Positions 50,865 to 60,297 of a stretch of DNA of 64,000 nt are shown here, piece by piece. The DNA comes from Alphaproteobacteria bacterium. Its GTDB lineage: Bacteria > Myxococcota_A > UBA796 > GCA-2862545. Numbering within the stretch: the first letter of the stretch is position 1; each line of letters opens with the position of its first letter. Both the position numbers and the translations under genes were made by a program. The notes under the pieces were generated by a model. That model had not been told where the DNA came from, made no database searches, and saw only the letters and a program-made list of their open reading frames with translations. The stretch is from contig JACKET010000001.1 in assembly GCA_020632875.1 (NCBI GenBank), forward strand, positions 372,001 to 436,000. Reading direction: 5' to 3'.

Positions 50865-51392
50865 CTACAGATTGTCGTCGATGTACTCGACCACCGCGGC
50901 GTTGCTCTTGCGGAGGTTGGGCTGGACGAGGCCGACGATGAACTTCTCGAGGGCGGGCGCGGCGCTCTTCGCGACGAAGGCCGGGACGCCGGGGATGCGC
51001 TCGTGGTGGATGACGAACTCGCCGGTCATGTTCACGACGGTCTCGTCGCCCTCGTCGAGGAACACGTTCTCGCCGTGGGCTTCGATGACCCCCGGCAGCA
51101 CGTTGAGCTCGAGCCGCCAGCGGCACCGGTAGTGCTCTTCGTCCCACTCGGCGTAGTCGACCCACGTGAGGTACTCGGCCTTGATGAGCGGCCGGACGAC
51201 GGCGGGCACGTCGGTCTGCGCGGCGGTCCAGTGGTTCTCGAGACGCACGACGGCGCCGTCTTCTTCGCGCTTCGTCGTCTCGACCTTGTCGATGTTGGGC
51301 AGGTACTCGACCAGCTCGAGCAGCTTGTCGCGGTGCGTCTGGAACACCAGGTCGCGCGGGTGCGGGAGCTCGTCGGTGATGGTGAAGCGCAC
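50865..51392 (-). CDS. SRPBCC-superfamily protein (DUF2505-like)
   Basis: 175 residues from GTG 51392, chosen for GGAGG 4 bases upstream. The start at 51452 would add a leader shared with noncoding DNA. RFTITDELPHPRDLVFQTHRD begins the helix-grip fold. KAEYLTWVDYAEWDEEHYRC and NVLPGVIEAHGENVFLDEGD follow, and the final helix is VGLVQPNLRKSNAAVVEYID. Resembles DUF2505 actinobacterial proteins. The ligand is unknown. First gene of the three-gene minus operon; divergent from the sulfotransferase by 126 bases. Confidence 0.72.
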   Translation of the reverse strand: MRFTITDELPHPRDLVFQTHRDKLLELVEYLPNIDKVETTKREEDGAVVRLENHWTAAQTDVPAVVRPLIKAEYLTWVDYAEWDEEHYRCRWRLELNVLPGVIEAHGENVFLDEGDETVVNMTGEFVIHHERIPGVPAFVAKSAAPALEKFIVGLVQPNLRKSNAAVVEYIDDNL

Positions 51393-51518
51393 GGCGCCTC
51401 CGTTGGGGCGGGGTCGGTCGGTCTGCGTAAGCGGCTGCAATGGCACAGCCAACGCCAGAAGCGCAGATTGTTTGGCGTAGGGCGCGAAAAGAGCCTATTT
51501 GGGCGGACTGGAGGCGGC

Positions 51519-52658
51519 ATGCGTCGCGTGAGCAACATCCTGAAGCGCTGGTCAACGGATCAGCTCATCACCGGCATCGAAGCCCAGGACTGGGTGAAGA
51601 TCCTGGCCGAGAACAACTGGCGGGTCGACCCCACCTACGCGCACCGCGTGGCCTGGGTCGGCGGCTGGAGCATCCCGGCGACGCTGCTCGGTCGCCTCGA
51701 AGACGCGCGCTACGGCCGCGAGCTGGCCGCGATGCAGATCGACCCCGAGCCGCTGTTCGTGCTCGGCCACTGGCGCAGCGGCACGACCCACCTGCACAAC
51801 CTGCTCGGCCGCGTGCCCGAGCACACCTACTCCACCGTCTACCAGGTCGTGTTCCCCACGGCGTTCCTGATGACCGATCAGATCGTGCCGAACCTCACGG
51901 CCCGGTTCATGGACGACACCCGCACGTACGACAACGTGAAGCAGGGCTGGCACGAGGCCGCCGAAGACGAGATCGCGCTCGCGAAGCTCACCGGCCTGTC
52001 GCCCTACATCAGCTTCATGTTCCCCGACCAGATGGCGAAGTACGAGAAGTACGTCGACTTCATGGAGTGCACGAGCGAAGAGCGCGAGAAGTGGAAGAAC
52101 GCGTTCTCCTACTTCATCAAGAAGATCATGCTCCAGACGGGCGGCAAGCGCGTCGTCGTGAAGAGCTGCACGCACACGGCGCGCATCCGCCTGCTGCTCG
52201 AGATGTTCCCGAACGCGAAGTTCGTCTACATCCACCGGCACCCGTACGAGGTCTTCGCGAGCACGCTGCACATGCGGTCCCACACCGACTGGGAGAACTT
52301 CTTCCAGGTCCCCGAAGAGACGTGGGAGCAGCAGCGCGAGCAGCAGACGCTCCTCCTCGGCCAGCGCATCTTCGACCGGTACGTCGAAGACCGCACACTC
52401 ATCCCCGCCGAGAACCTCATCGAGCTGAAGTACGAAGAGCTGTGCGGCAACGAGATGGAGGTCCTCGAGTCGCTGTGGTCGCAGTTCGAGCTCCCCAACT
52501 GGGCGGGCGCCGAGCGGGTCCTCTCCGAGTACACGGCGGGCCTCGAGGGCTACAAGCGCAATGCGTTGAAGATCAAGCCGAAGCAGAAGGAGGCCGTCGC
52601 CGAGTACTGGAAGAGCGCCTTCGAGCACGGCGGCTACGACACCGAGTACAAGATCTGA
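51519..52658 (+). CDS. Sulfotransferase family protein
   Basis: 379 residues from ATG 51519 (GGAGG 4 bases upstream). The PAPS-binding 5'-phosphosulfate loop is LFVLGHWRSGTTHLHNLLG, and the 3'-phosphate region is FVYIHRHPYEVFASTLHM with the Arg-His and Ser. AEDEIALAKLTGLSPYISF and KPKQKEAVAEYWKSAFE complete the fold. Length is that of the large bacterial Sulfotransfer_3 group. Transfers sulfate from PAPS to an alcohol or sugar; in this window two sulfatases do the reverse. Not membrane-bound. Confidence 0.9.
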   Translation: MRRVSNILKRWSTDQLITGIEAQDWVKILAENNWRVDPTYAHRVAWVGGWSIPATLLGRLEDARYGRELAAMQIDPEPLFVLGHWRSGTTHLHNLLGRVPEHTYSTVYQVVFPTAFLMTDQIVPNLTARFMDDTRTYDNVKQGWHEAAEDEIALAKLTGLSPYISFMFPDQMAKYEKYVDFMECTSEEREKWKNAFSYFIKKIMLQTGGKRVVVKSCTHTARIRLLLEMFPNAKFVYIHRHPYEVFASTLHMRSHTDWENFFQVPEETWEQQREQQTLLLGQRIFDRYVEDRTLIPAENLIELKYEELCGNEMEVLESLWSQFELPNWAGAERVLSEYTAGLEGYKRNALKIKPKQKEAVAEYWKSAFEHGGYDTEYKI

Positions 52659-52659
52659 C

Positions 52660-53112
52660 GTGCTGACGGCCCTGTTCGCATTCGCACTCGCGGGCGAGGT
52701 CGACGATGCGACCCTCGCCGCGGCGAAGCGCGTGAAGGGCGCGACCGTCGCGGCCTGGGTGTACGGCGGTGCGGCCGAGAGCACGCCTCCCGCGGGCAAA
52801 CGGTACGTGGGCGCCGAGCTCGTGCTGAAGCGGTACGACCCGCGCGTCGAGCTGTCCGACATCGAAGCCGTGAACCCCGCTACGAAAGCGGCCTACGGCA
52901 ATCCCCAGTTCGCCTGCGTCGCCGCGGATGGCGGGTGGGCGAGCTGCGCCGAGGCGGGCCCCGAGGTGCGCGTCCGGCTCGTGTGGACCGTCTCGGCGGA
53001 GGCCGAGGCGCTGAAGTTCACCCTGTACGGCCGGCGGCTGGCGAAGAAGGCCGCGATCGACGCCTCCGGGCCGGAGCTCCCGCGGCGCGCGCGGGCGGCG
53101 GAGGGCGGTTAG
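52660..53112 (+). CDS. Small exported protein sharing a domain with the next gene
   Basis: 150 residues from GTG 52660, 1 base after the sulfotransferase stop. Signal MLTALFAFALAGE. One beta domain of about 100 residues has RYVGAELVLKRYDPRVELSD, QFACVAADGGWASCAEAGPE, VRVRLVWTVSAEAE and LKFTLYGRRLAKK. The same order (C-x-DG-W-x-C, VRV-x-F, LT-x-YG) occurs in the next protein, so both derive from one module. Function unknown. Confidence 0.68.
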   Translation: MLTALFAFALAGEVDDATLAAAKRVKGATVAAWVYGGAAESTPPAGKRYVGAELVLKRYDPRVELSDIEAVNPATKAAYGNPQFACVAADGGWASCAEAGPEVRVRLVWTVSAEAEALKFTLYGRRLAKKAAIDASGPELPRRARAAEGG

Positions 53113-53131
53113 TCGGGGCCCGGAGGCTCCG

Positions 53132-55207
53132 ATGCTGCTGCTCCTCACGTTCGCGTTCGGTCAGGACGACATCTGGGGCGAGCTGTGGGACGACGTTCCC
53201 GCCGCTCCCCTCGACGAGCGGACGGCCGAGGCCGTGGCGAAGCTGAAGGTGACCGTGGACGGGGCCTGGCGGTCCGGGCCGGACGTGGTCGTCGACCTCA
53301 CGGTCGCGAAGCTCGACCGGATGCTCGACCCCGCGACGCTCCAGCTCGACGGGACGGCCGCGCGCGGCTCGGAGTGCCTGACGCGCGACGGGGCGTGGGA
53401 GTACTGCTGGGTGGACGAGGGCCGACGCCGCGTGCGTGTGGTGTTCTCGAGCCCGGCCGAGCCCGGCGGCCGCACGCTCACCTGGTATGGCACCGAGATC
53501 GCGAAGATCGAGCCGAAGCCGAACGGTGCGCCCGAGTTCGTGCCCATCGACCAGGAGCGGCAGGACGCGCTCGACTGGCGCGTGCCCACGTCCTTCACGG
53601 TGCTGGGCACCGGCACGCTCGACGCGGACGAGCACCCGGCGCGGCCGGGCCGCAAGTGGGCCGTCGTGCACGCCGCCTACGCGGGTGCGCCGCCGTCCAT
53701 CCTGGGCAGCTCGCTCCGGCTGTCGGCCGACGACGGCGGGTGGGAGACGACGTTCGGGCCCGAGGCCCTCGTCTGCTCCACGAAGAAGGGCGTGCTGGGG
53801 ACGTGCGATCCGCTGCCGGACAAGGGCGAGGTGCACTACCTGTTCGACGTGCCCCGGGCCACGACGGGCTTCCAGATGACGTTCGGCGAAGCGACCCTCG
53901 GAGAGCCCCAGACGATCGGGGATCTCGAGGTCGTCGAGGTCCCCGGGGCCCTGCTGGAGGGGCTCCCGAAGCTCGAGACCCCCGAGCCCATGACGGTCCA
54001 CCGCGCCTGGACGGCGCTCGACGACAGCGGGCTGTGGCTCCTCGTCGACATCGAGCTGGAAGAGGTGGGCGGCCCTCGCCTGCCGCTCCAGGTCTTTGAC
54101 GCGGACGTGGGCGATCTGGTCGGGTATTCGCCCATCCTCGAGTGGTTCGTCGAGGATCCGGGCGAGACGCCGGGCGATCCCGTGGGCATGGGCCAGGGGC
54201 GGTTCGTCCGCATCGCCCACGCCGTCACGAACCCGCCGCTCGAGGTCGTCGTCGCGTCCTACGGCACGCCGGTCGCCGAGCTCGAGGTCGCCGAAGAGGG
54301 CCCGATGCTCGACGACTCGGTCCTCGGGGTGTGGCTCGTCGACAACGGCCGGCTCGATGCCGCGCTCGGCCCGCTCCAGCGCGCCATCGCCGCGGACCCG
54401 AAGGACGGCGTCGCGATGGGGGCGCTCGCGTGGGCCCACGACCGCCTGCAGAACCCCGCGCTGGCGTTCGACTGGGCCCTGCGGGCCCTCGACAACGGCG
54501 CGGACTACCGCGACGAGCTCTACGTCATCGCGGCCCGCAACGGCGTGGCCCTCGAGCGGTTCGACGAGGCCCAGGCCGCCATCGAGCGCGGGCTCGAGGA
54601 GCTCAAGGGCAACGCGGTGCTCCAGGTGCAGCTCGGTGCGGTGCACCAGGCGAAGGGCGATCTGCTGGGCGCGGAGCACTGGCTGCTGCGCGCGGCGCGC
54701 CACGAGGGTTCGGGCGAGGCCTGGTCCCGCCTCTCCGAGGTGATGGCGCTCCAGGACCAGCGCAGCCACGCGGCCCTCGCGCTCCTGAACGCCCGGCTGC
54801 TCGGGCCGTACCTCTACGACGCCGAAGAGCAGCGCGCCCGGCTCGTCGAGTGGGTCACGCCGAAGGCGACCTGGACCGGCGGGACGGCCGTGCGGGGGCC
54901 GCTGTTCGCGGTCACGCCGCTGCGGGTTTCGTCGTCCGAGCTGCCCGTGGCGGCGGCCCAGGTCGAGTACCTGATGCTCGCGTACGCCAGCGCGGCGGCC
55001 GCGGGTCGCGAGGACCAGCGCCTCCGGTCGGACCTCTGGTACACGTCGGGGACGGCGCTGATCGAGCGCATCGTGGCCGCCGATCTGACCGAGGCAGCGG
55101 CCTGGAGGGCCGTCTCGTACCCCGGGGAGTGGCCGGTGCGCCTGAATGTGGCCGTGGAACGGGTCGATCGACTCGTCATGGAGCACAACGCACAGATGCA
55201 GCACTGA
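53132..55207 (+). CDS. Exported protein with repeated Cys-Trp domain and C-terminal TPRs
   Basis: 691 residues, ATG 53132 with CGGAGG upstream. Signal MLLLLTFAFGQ. The first domain (about 20-125) shows ECLTRDGAWEYCWVDEGRRR and TLTWYGTEIAK. A second copy is near 170-260 (ALVCSTKKGVLGTCDPLPD, TGFQMTFGEA), and a third beta domain lies near 285-380. The C-terminal half is TPR-like: ALGPLQRAIAADPKDGVAM, RFDEAQAAIERGLEELKGN, GAEHWLLRAARHEGSGEAW. Possibly a scaffold with an extracytoplasmic sensor part. Same operon direction as the previous two genes. Confidence 0.72.
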   Translation: MLLLLTFAFGQDDIWGELWDDVPAAPLDERTAEAVAKLKVTVDGAWRSGPDVVVDLTVAKLDRMLDPATLQLDGTAARGSECLTRDGAWEYCWVDEGRRRVRVVFSSPAEPGGRTLTWYGTEIAKIEPKPNGAPEFVPIDQERQDALDWRVPTSFTVLGTGTLDADEHPARPGRKWAVVHAAYAGAPPSILGSSLRLSADDGGWETTFGPEALVCSTKKGVLGTCDPLPDKGEVHYLFDVPRATTGFQMTFGEATLGEPQTIGDLEVVEVPGALLEGLPKLETPEPMTVHRAWTALDDSGLWLLVDIELEEVGGPRLPLQVFDADVGDLVGYSPILEWFVEDPGETPGDPVGMGQGRFVRIAHAVTNPPLEVVVASYGTPVAELEVAEEGPMLDDSVLGVWLVDNGRLDAALGPLQRAIAADPKDGVAMGALAWAHDRLQNPALAFDWALRALDNGADYRDELYVIAARNGVALERFDEAQAAIERGLEELKGNAVLQVQLGAVHQAKGDLLGAEHWLLRAARHEGSGEAWSRLSEVMALQDQRSHAALALLNARLLGPYLYDAEEQRARLVEWVTPKATWTGGTAVRGPLFAVTPLRVSSSELPVAAAQVEYLMLAYASAAAAGREDQRLRSDLWYTSGTALIERIVAADLTEAAAWRAVSYPGEWPVRLNVAVERVDRLVMEHNAQMQH

Positions 55208-55286
55208 CGCCGCGCCGGACGTCGGGCTGCCGCTCCCGCGGGCGGATCCGGCGTGTTACGGGGGCCCGGTCATCTGGAGGACTCCC

Positions 55287-56723
55287 ATGTCCGAGTTCAA
55301 GGAGCGCATCGAGGACTACCTCTCCTCGAGCACCCACCTCTCGAAGCGCCACGTCCACCCCCGTCTTCTGAAGATGTTCGAGATGGGCGGCATCAAGGCG
55401 GTCTTCAACCGCGCCGAGGGCCAGTACCTCTGGGACATGGAGGGCAACCGCTTCCTCGACCTGCTCGCCGGTGGCGGCGTGTTCTTCATGGGTCGCAACC
55501 ACCCGAAGATCAACAGCGCGCTCCGCGACGTTCTCGACATGGACCTCCCGAACCTCTGCGTGGTCAACGCGTCCGCGCTGGGTGGCGTGCTCGCGGGCAA
55601 GCTGCTCGAGATCGCGGGCGGTGACTTCGGCAAGGTCGTGTTCGCGAACTCCGGGTCCGAGTCGAACGAGGTCGCCATCCGCTTCGCCCGCGTGGCGACG
55701 GGCCGCCGCCGCTTCCTCTACCTCGAGGGCGCGTTCCACGGCCGCTCCTTCGGCGCCGCGTCGATGTGCGGCTACCAGTCGATGCGCGAGGGCATGGAGC
55801 CCCTCATGCCGACCTGCACCCCGCTCAAGCCGAACGACATCCGCCAGCTCCGCCGCGAGCTCAAGATGGGCGACGTGGCGGCCGTGTTCATGGAGCCCGT
55901 GCAGGGCATGACCGGCGTGGCGCTCGACCCGAACTACATGCGCGAGGCCGAGACGCTCTGCGAGCAGCACGGCAGCCTGCTCGTGATCGACGAGGTCCAG
56001 ACGGGCCTCGGCCGCACCGGCCACTGGTTCGCCAGCACCGGTGTGGGCGTGCGTCCGCACATCATGACCTCCAGCAAGGCGCTCTCGGGCGGCCAGGTGC
56101 CGGTCGGTGCGGTGCTCATCAAGGATGAGGTGTACGAGCGCATCTACGGCAAGTTCGGCACCGGCCTCGTCTACTTCTCCACGTTCGCCGAGAACAACCT
56201 CGCGATGGCCGCCGCGCTGTCGGCCATCGAGGTGCTCGAGGAGATCGACGCTCCGGCCGAGTCCGCTCGCAAGGGCAAGCTCTTCCGCGATGGTCTCGTG
56301 GCCCTCAAAGAGAAGTACGACGTGATCGACCGGATCGAGGGCCAGGGCCTGATGATCACGGTCTACTTCAAAGACTCCGCGCAGCCCGCGCTCATGGCGC
56401 AGCAGAAGGTCATGGGCATGGTCGACGGCGGTGCGTTCGCCGCGGCCGTGCACACGCAGCTCTTCGTGCGCTCGCGCATCATCGCGCAGCTCCCGGGCCC
56501 CGGGAAGAACGCCGTGAAGATCCTGCCGCCGGTCATCGTGACCGACGACGACATCGCGTACTTCCTGAGCTCCTTCGAAGACGTGCTCGCCGACCTCTAC
56601 CAGACCAACACCGGTCCCGTGGCGTCGCTGGCGAACGGCCTCGTGAAGGACACCGTGGGCCGCGTGTCGAAGGCGATTCCCGCCGTCGGCGCGCTGCTCA
56701 ACAACGGCACGCCCGCGAAGTAG
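55287..56723 (+). CDS. Class III pyridoxal-phosphate aminotransferase
   Basis: 478 residues from ATG 55287 (GGAGG 6 bases upstream). ANSGSESNEVAIRFARVATG, YLEGAFHGRSFGAASM, FMEPVQG, LLVIDEVQTGLGRTGHWFA and MTSSKALSGGQVPVGAVL (PLP Lys) are the class III signatures, as in ornithine/acetylornithine/lysine-epsilon aminotransferases. The N-terminal YLSSSTHLSKRHVHPRLLKM and the C-terminal extension (VKDTVGRVSKAIPAVGALLN) make it longer than usual. Specific substrate not determined. A bidirectional terminator candidate follows (56732-56755). Confidence 0.9.
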   Translation: MSEFKERIEDYLSSSTHLSKRHVHPRLLKMFEMGGIKAVFNRAEGQYLWDMEGNRFLDLLAGGGVFFMGRNHPKINSALRDVLDMDLPNLCVVNASALGGVLAGKLLEIAGGDFGKVVFANSGSESNEVAIRFARVATGRRRFLYLEGAFHGRSFGAASMCGYQSMREGMEPLMPTCTPLKPNDIRQLRRELKMGDVAAVFMEPVQGMTGVALDPNYMREAETLCEQHGSLLVIDEVQTGLGRTGHWFASTGVGVRPHIMTSSKALSGGQVPVGAVLIKDEVYERIYGKFGTGLVYFSTFAENNLAMAAALSAIEVLEEIDAPAESARKGKLFRDGLVALKEKYDVIDRIEGQGLMITVYFKDSAQPALMAQQKVMGMVDGGAFAAAVHTQLFVRSRIIAQLPGPGKNAVKILPPVIVTDDDIAYFLSSFEDVLADLYQTNTGPVASLANGLVKDTVGRVSKAIPAVGALLNNGTPAK

Positions 56724-56731
56724 CCCGGCTG

Positions 56732-56755
56732 GCCCGGCGTCAATCGGCGCCGGGC
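56732..56755. terminator. Hairpin between convergent genes
   Basis: GCCCGGCG, loop TCAATCGG, then CGCCGGGC: an 8-bp GC-only stem overlapping the stop of the minus gene. TT follows on the plus side. Fits a shared terminator of the aminotransferase and the four-helix membrane gene. Confidence 0.55.
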
Positions 56756-57207
56756 TTGCGGGAGTGCAGCTGCCGGGTCGACGGGTCGACCGCCACGATG
56801 ACGGTGGCGGCGAGGCTCGCGAGCGCGCCCACGAGGTGCACCGGCGCTTCGAAGACGTTGCACGCCAGCATCGCGAGTCCCATGCGCACCATCGGCCAGA
56901 ACACACCGCCCGCGAGCGCCACCCACACGAGCGGGCCGGGGCCCTGGAACCGCAGCGTCCGTGCGCCGAGGAGCTGCAGCGCGACGACCACGAGCGTCCC
57001 GACGGTCGGCGCCAGCAGCCACGCCGCGAACACGAGCAGCGTGACGGGGTTCGTGTTGGGGTCGTTCAAGGCGATCCAGGTGCCGAGCCCGCCCATGACG
57101 ACGACCTGCATGACGATGGTGCCGAGGTGGGCGAACCCCGCCGCCAGCATCGCGATGGCGCCCCACGTCCACGGGTGATCGTCGAGCTGGCGGTCCTCGA
57201 AGGCCAC
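56740..57207 (-). CDS. Four-helix membrane protein of unknown function
   Basis: 155 residues from GTG 57207. A longer start would give an Arg-rich leader and is rejected. Four hydrophobic helices at about 15-40, 55-80, 95-118 and 125-145 (IVMQVVVMGGLGTWIA, NPVTLLVFAAWLLAP, LVWVALAGGVFWPMVRMGLA). A highly charged C-terminus follows. No family recognised. Four bases after the stop of the upstream beta-helix-like gene on the same strand, so likely cotranscribed. Confidence 0.6.
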   Translation of the reverse strand: MAFEDRQLDDHPWTWGAIAMLAAGFAHLGTIVMQVVVMGGLGTWIALNDPNTNPVTLLVFAAWLLAPTVGTLVVVALQLLGARTLRFQGPGPLVWVALAGGVFWPMVRMGLAMLACNVFEAPVHLVGALASLAATVIVAVDPSTRQLHSRKPGAD

Positions 57208-57211
57208 GGTC

Positions 57212-58552
57212 CTACTCTCCCTCGACACAGGTCGAGGCGCCGCAGCTCGCATCGATGATCGAGCCGTCCTCGAAGCTCGCGAGCACCTCTCGAGCGGGGC
57301 CGACCACAGAGACCGCCACTCCCTGGGCGGAGCTCCCGACGAGGTTCAACGTGCCGGTCGGAGCGAGCTGGGCGACGACGGACTCCTGTAGACCGAGCAG
57401 GTCGACACGCTCGAGGCGCATGGAACCCTCGGATCCGATGTCCAGGGGCACATCGGTGAAGGAACCCGTGATCCGCAGGTCTCTCAGCTCCAGGTCCCCG
57501 TGGGAGACCGAAGCGAGGTGGGTCGCTTCGACCCGGAGATCCGTCCCCCCACCGAAGAACACGTCCCCGCCCGCGACGAGGAGGTACCCCTCCGAAGTGA
57601 AGGCGGCTCCGGCATCGGTGTCGACCACGACACGACAGTCGAAGCAGGTGATCCGCCCGCCCGAGGCGAGGGCTCCTTCGATATCCACATCCGTCGCGAG
57701 GATGGTCCCGTAGGTCGACTCCAGCGCGTGCCCGTCGGGCACGATGACATTCGCCTGGCTGAGGTCGACGGACCCGCATCCATCTGCGTGGACGCCGACA
57801 CCTCCGAGGACGCCGCGGAGATCGAGGACTCCTGTGAAGCTCAGCCGTGAGGGGGTCGCGTCCCACGGAGAGCACGACGTGTCCACGACCTCGACCCCCA
57901 CTCCGCCAGGTGCGAGACCTCGGACCTGCAGGCCCGCCACCTCCAGGGTCGCATCCGCCGCCTCGACCACGAGTCCCCGGTCCATCGTCGATGGGAGACC
58001 GTCGGTCGAGCCGTCGATGGTGACGGCCTCCCAGGCCCTCCAGGTGAAGTCGTCCCCGTTCACCGCGATCCCGGTGCCGGCGGCATTCCGGATCTGTACC
58101 GCGACGAGCGCGACGGGGGCGTCGACCAGGACGAGTCCCTCCTGCACGTGCTCGCCGTCGATGGCGATGTTCGAGATCGATCCCCCGGCGTGCTCGAAGC
58201 GGAGCCCACCGAGCAACCGGACGCCCGCGTCACCTCCGGTGATCTGCACGGGCTTCCCGAGCGTGGGTACGCCGGCGAGGTCCCAATCGCCGCTGCAGAT
58301 GCGCACCTCGCCCCCGGACGTGAGCGCGGCAGCGAGGTCGGTCGAGTCCGTCCACGGACCCCACCCCGCGGCGCGGGTGCCGATTCGGTGAACTGCGTCC
58401 AGCCCGTCTCCATCGGAGTCCACGCCATCGCAAAGCTCGGGCTCGGGCTCTTCGCGATCGATGGAGACCGCGGGTGTCCCCTCGAGCGTTCGGACCGCCG
58501 GGGCGGCACCGTCGACCTGGCATCCTGCGAGGAGGGCGAGCGACGCGAGCAT
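57212..58552 (-). CDS. Beta-helix-like outer-membrane lipoprotein
   Basis: 446 residues from ATG 58552 with signal MLASLALLAGCQ and lipobox LAGC. ATG 58573 is seven codons upstream. After an acidic linker (CDGVDSDGDGLDAVHRIGTR, a calcium-binding-like EF-loop motif), the body is a string of short strands and turns without long helices. Repeated VDIEG-, ITGSF- and VGV-type turns suggest a right-handed beta-helix or parallel-strand fold. Two Cys near the C-terminus (ASCGASTCVEG). Outer-membrane anchored by inference. Divergent from asnB. Confidence 0.75.
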   Translation of the reverse strand: MLASLALLAGCQVDGAAPAVRTLEGTPAVSIDREEPEPELCDGVDSDGDGLDAVHRIGTRAAGWGPWTDSTDLAAALTSGGEVRICSGDWDLAGVPTLGKPVQITGGDAGVRLLGGLRFEHAGGSISNIAIDGEHVQEGLVLVDAPVALVAVQIRNAAGTGIAVNGDDFTWRAWEAVTIDGSTDGLPSTMDRGLVVEAADATLEVAGLQVRGLAPGGVGVEVVDTSCSPWDATPSRLSFTGVLDLRGVLGGVGVHADGCGSVDLSQANVIVPDGHALESTYGTILATDVDIEGALASGGRITCFDCRVVVDTDAGAAFTSEGYLLVAGGDVFFGGGTDLRVEATHLASVSHGDLELRDLRITGSFTDVPLDIGSEGSMRLERVDLLGLQESVVAQLAPTGTLNLVGSSAQGVAVSVVGPAREVLASFEDGSIIDASCGASTCVEGE

Positions 58553-58623
58553 GGAGCATCGGTATCCCGGCATCGTGTCGGTGGTCGTCGGCGCGGCTAA
58601 GCTCCACGACGGAGGCGACCTCT

Positions 58624-60273
58624 ATGTGTGGAATCGTGGCCATCCTCGAGCACCGCGGGCTCCCCGACGCGCGGGGCCGCGTCGTGCGCCAGGCGCAGGC
58701 GCTCCGTCACCGCGGGCCCGATTGGTCGGGTGCCTTCTCCGACGCCCGGTTCGCCGTGGCGCACGAGCGGCTCGCCATCGTCGACCCCGAGTCAGGCGAG
58801 CAGCCGCTGAAGTCGCCCGACGGGCGCTACGTGCTCGCCGTGAACGGCGAGATCTACAACCACGAAGACCTCCGCCACACCCTCGCGTACCCGTTCCAGA
58901 CGCACTCGGACTGCGAGGTCATCCTCCCGCTGTACGCGTCCGGCGAGGACTTCCTCGACCGCCTGCGCGGGATGTTCGCATTCGTGCTGGTCGACACGGT
59001 CACCGGCAACTGGATGATCGCGCGCGACCACATGGGCATCATCCCGCTGTACACGGGCCGCGATGCACAGGGCCGGCTGTGGGTGAGCTCCGAGATGAAG
59101 GCGCTGGTCGGCGTGTGCACGTCGGTGCGGACCTTCCCGCCGGGCCACGTCCAGACGCAGGCCGACGCCGAGCCGGTGCATTGGTGGACGCGCGAGTGGT
59201 TCGAGTTCGAGGGCGTGCCCGAAGACCGGCCGCGCGATCCGGCCGCGCTGCGCGAGGCGCTGCTCGACAGCGTGCGCTGCCACCTCATGTCCGACGTGCC
59301 GTATGGCGTGCTGCTCTCCGGGGGGCTCGACAGCTCGGTGATCTCGGCGGCCGCCGCGAAGTTCGCGCCCGAGCGCGTCGAGGGCGGTGGAGCGGCCTGG
59401 TACCCGCGTCTGCACAGCTTCAGCATCGGCCTTCAGGGCTCGCCCGACCTCGCGGCGGCGAAGATCGTCGCGGACGCCATCGGAACCGTCCACCACGGGT
59501 TCACGTACACGGTGGAGGAGGGGCTCGACGCGGTGAGCGAGGCCATCCGCCACCTCGAGACCTACGACGTGACGACCATCCGCGCCGGCACGCCGATGTT
59601 CCTGATGGCCCGCAAGATCAAGGCGATGGGCATCAAGATGGTGCTGTCGGGCGAGGGGAGCGACGAGATCTTCGGCGGCTACCTGTACTTCCACAAGGCG
59701 CCGAACGCGCGGGAGTTCCACGAGGAGACCGTGCGGAAGCTGCACCAGCTGCACCTCTACGACTGCAACCGCGCGAACAAGGCGATGGCGGCGTGGGGTG
59801 TGGAGGCGCGGGTGCCGTTCCTCGACACGCGCTTCCTCGACCACGCGATGCGCATCCCGGCGCGCCAGAAGATGGTGGGCCAGCGCGGCATCGAGAAGGA
59901 GCTGCTGCGCACGGCGTTCGACGGCTGGCTGCCCGACAGCGTGCTGTGGCGCCAGAAGGAGCAGTTCAGCGACGGCGTCGGGTACGGCTGGATCGACGGG
60001 CTGAAGGCGCGCGCCGAGCGGCAGGTCACGGATCGCCAGATGGCCGAGGCCGCCGAGCGGTTCCCGGTCGGCACGCCGGGCACGAAGGAGGCGTACGTGT
60101 ACCGGGAGATCTTCGACATGCACTTCCCGCTGCCGAGCGCCGCGACGACGGTCCCGAACCAGGAGAGCGTGGCGTGCAGCACGTCCGTCGCGCTGGAGTG
60201 GGACGAGGCGTTCAAGAAGATGGCGGATCCGAGCGGCCGGGCGGTGCGTGGGGTCCACGAGGACGCGTACTGA
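58624..60273 (+). CDS. asnB: Asparagine synthetase B (glutamine-hydrolysing)
   Basis: 549 residues. N-terminal nucleophile Cys2 (MCGIVAILEHRG), glutaminase motifs RHRGPDWSG, LAIVDPESGEQPL and NGEIYNHEDLR. The synthetase domain has PP-loop LLSGGLDSSVISA near 236-248 and GEGSDEIFGGYLYFHKAPN. RVPFLDTRFLDHA is present near 400. Ligates ammonia from glutamine to aspartate with ATP. Ribosome site GGAGG 8 bases before ATG 58624. Length matches E. coli AsnB. Confidence 0.96.
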   Translation: MCGIVAILEHRGLPDARGRVVRQAQALRHRGPDWSGAFSDARFAVAHERLAIVDPESGEQPLKSPDGRYVLAVNGEIYNHEDLRHTLAYPFQTHSDCEVILPLYASGEDFLDRLRGMFAFVLVDTVTGNWMIARDHMGIIPLYTGRDAQGRLWVSSEMKALVGVCTSVRTFPPGHVQTQADAEPVHWWTREWFEFEGVPEDRPRDPAALREALLDSVRCHLMSDVPYGVLLSGGLDSSVISAAAAKFAPERVEGGGAAWYPRLHSFSIGLQGSPDLAAAKIVADAIGTVHHGFTYTVEEGLDAVSEAIRHLETYDVTTIRAGTPMFLMARKIKAMGIKMVLSGEGSDEIFGGYLYFHKAPNAREFHEETVRKLHQLHLYDCNRANKAMAAWGVEARVPFLDTRFLDHAMRIPARQKMVGQRGIEKELLRTAFDGWLPDSVLWRQKEQFSDGVGYGWIDGLKARAERQVTDRQMAEAAERFPVGTPGTKEAYVYREIFDMHFPLPSAATTVPNQESVACSTSVALEWDEAFKKMADPSGRAVRGVHEDAY

Positions 60274-60293
60274 GGAGCCTGGCTCCCGGCTCC
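60274..60293. terminator. Short inverted repeat between convergent asnB and GGCT genes
   Basis: GGAGCC ... GGCTCC pairs (60274-60279 with 60288-60293), lying within 25 bases that separate the two convergent stops. Weak, without a U-run. Confidence 0.3.
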
Positions 60294-60297
60294 CTGC

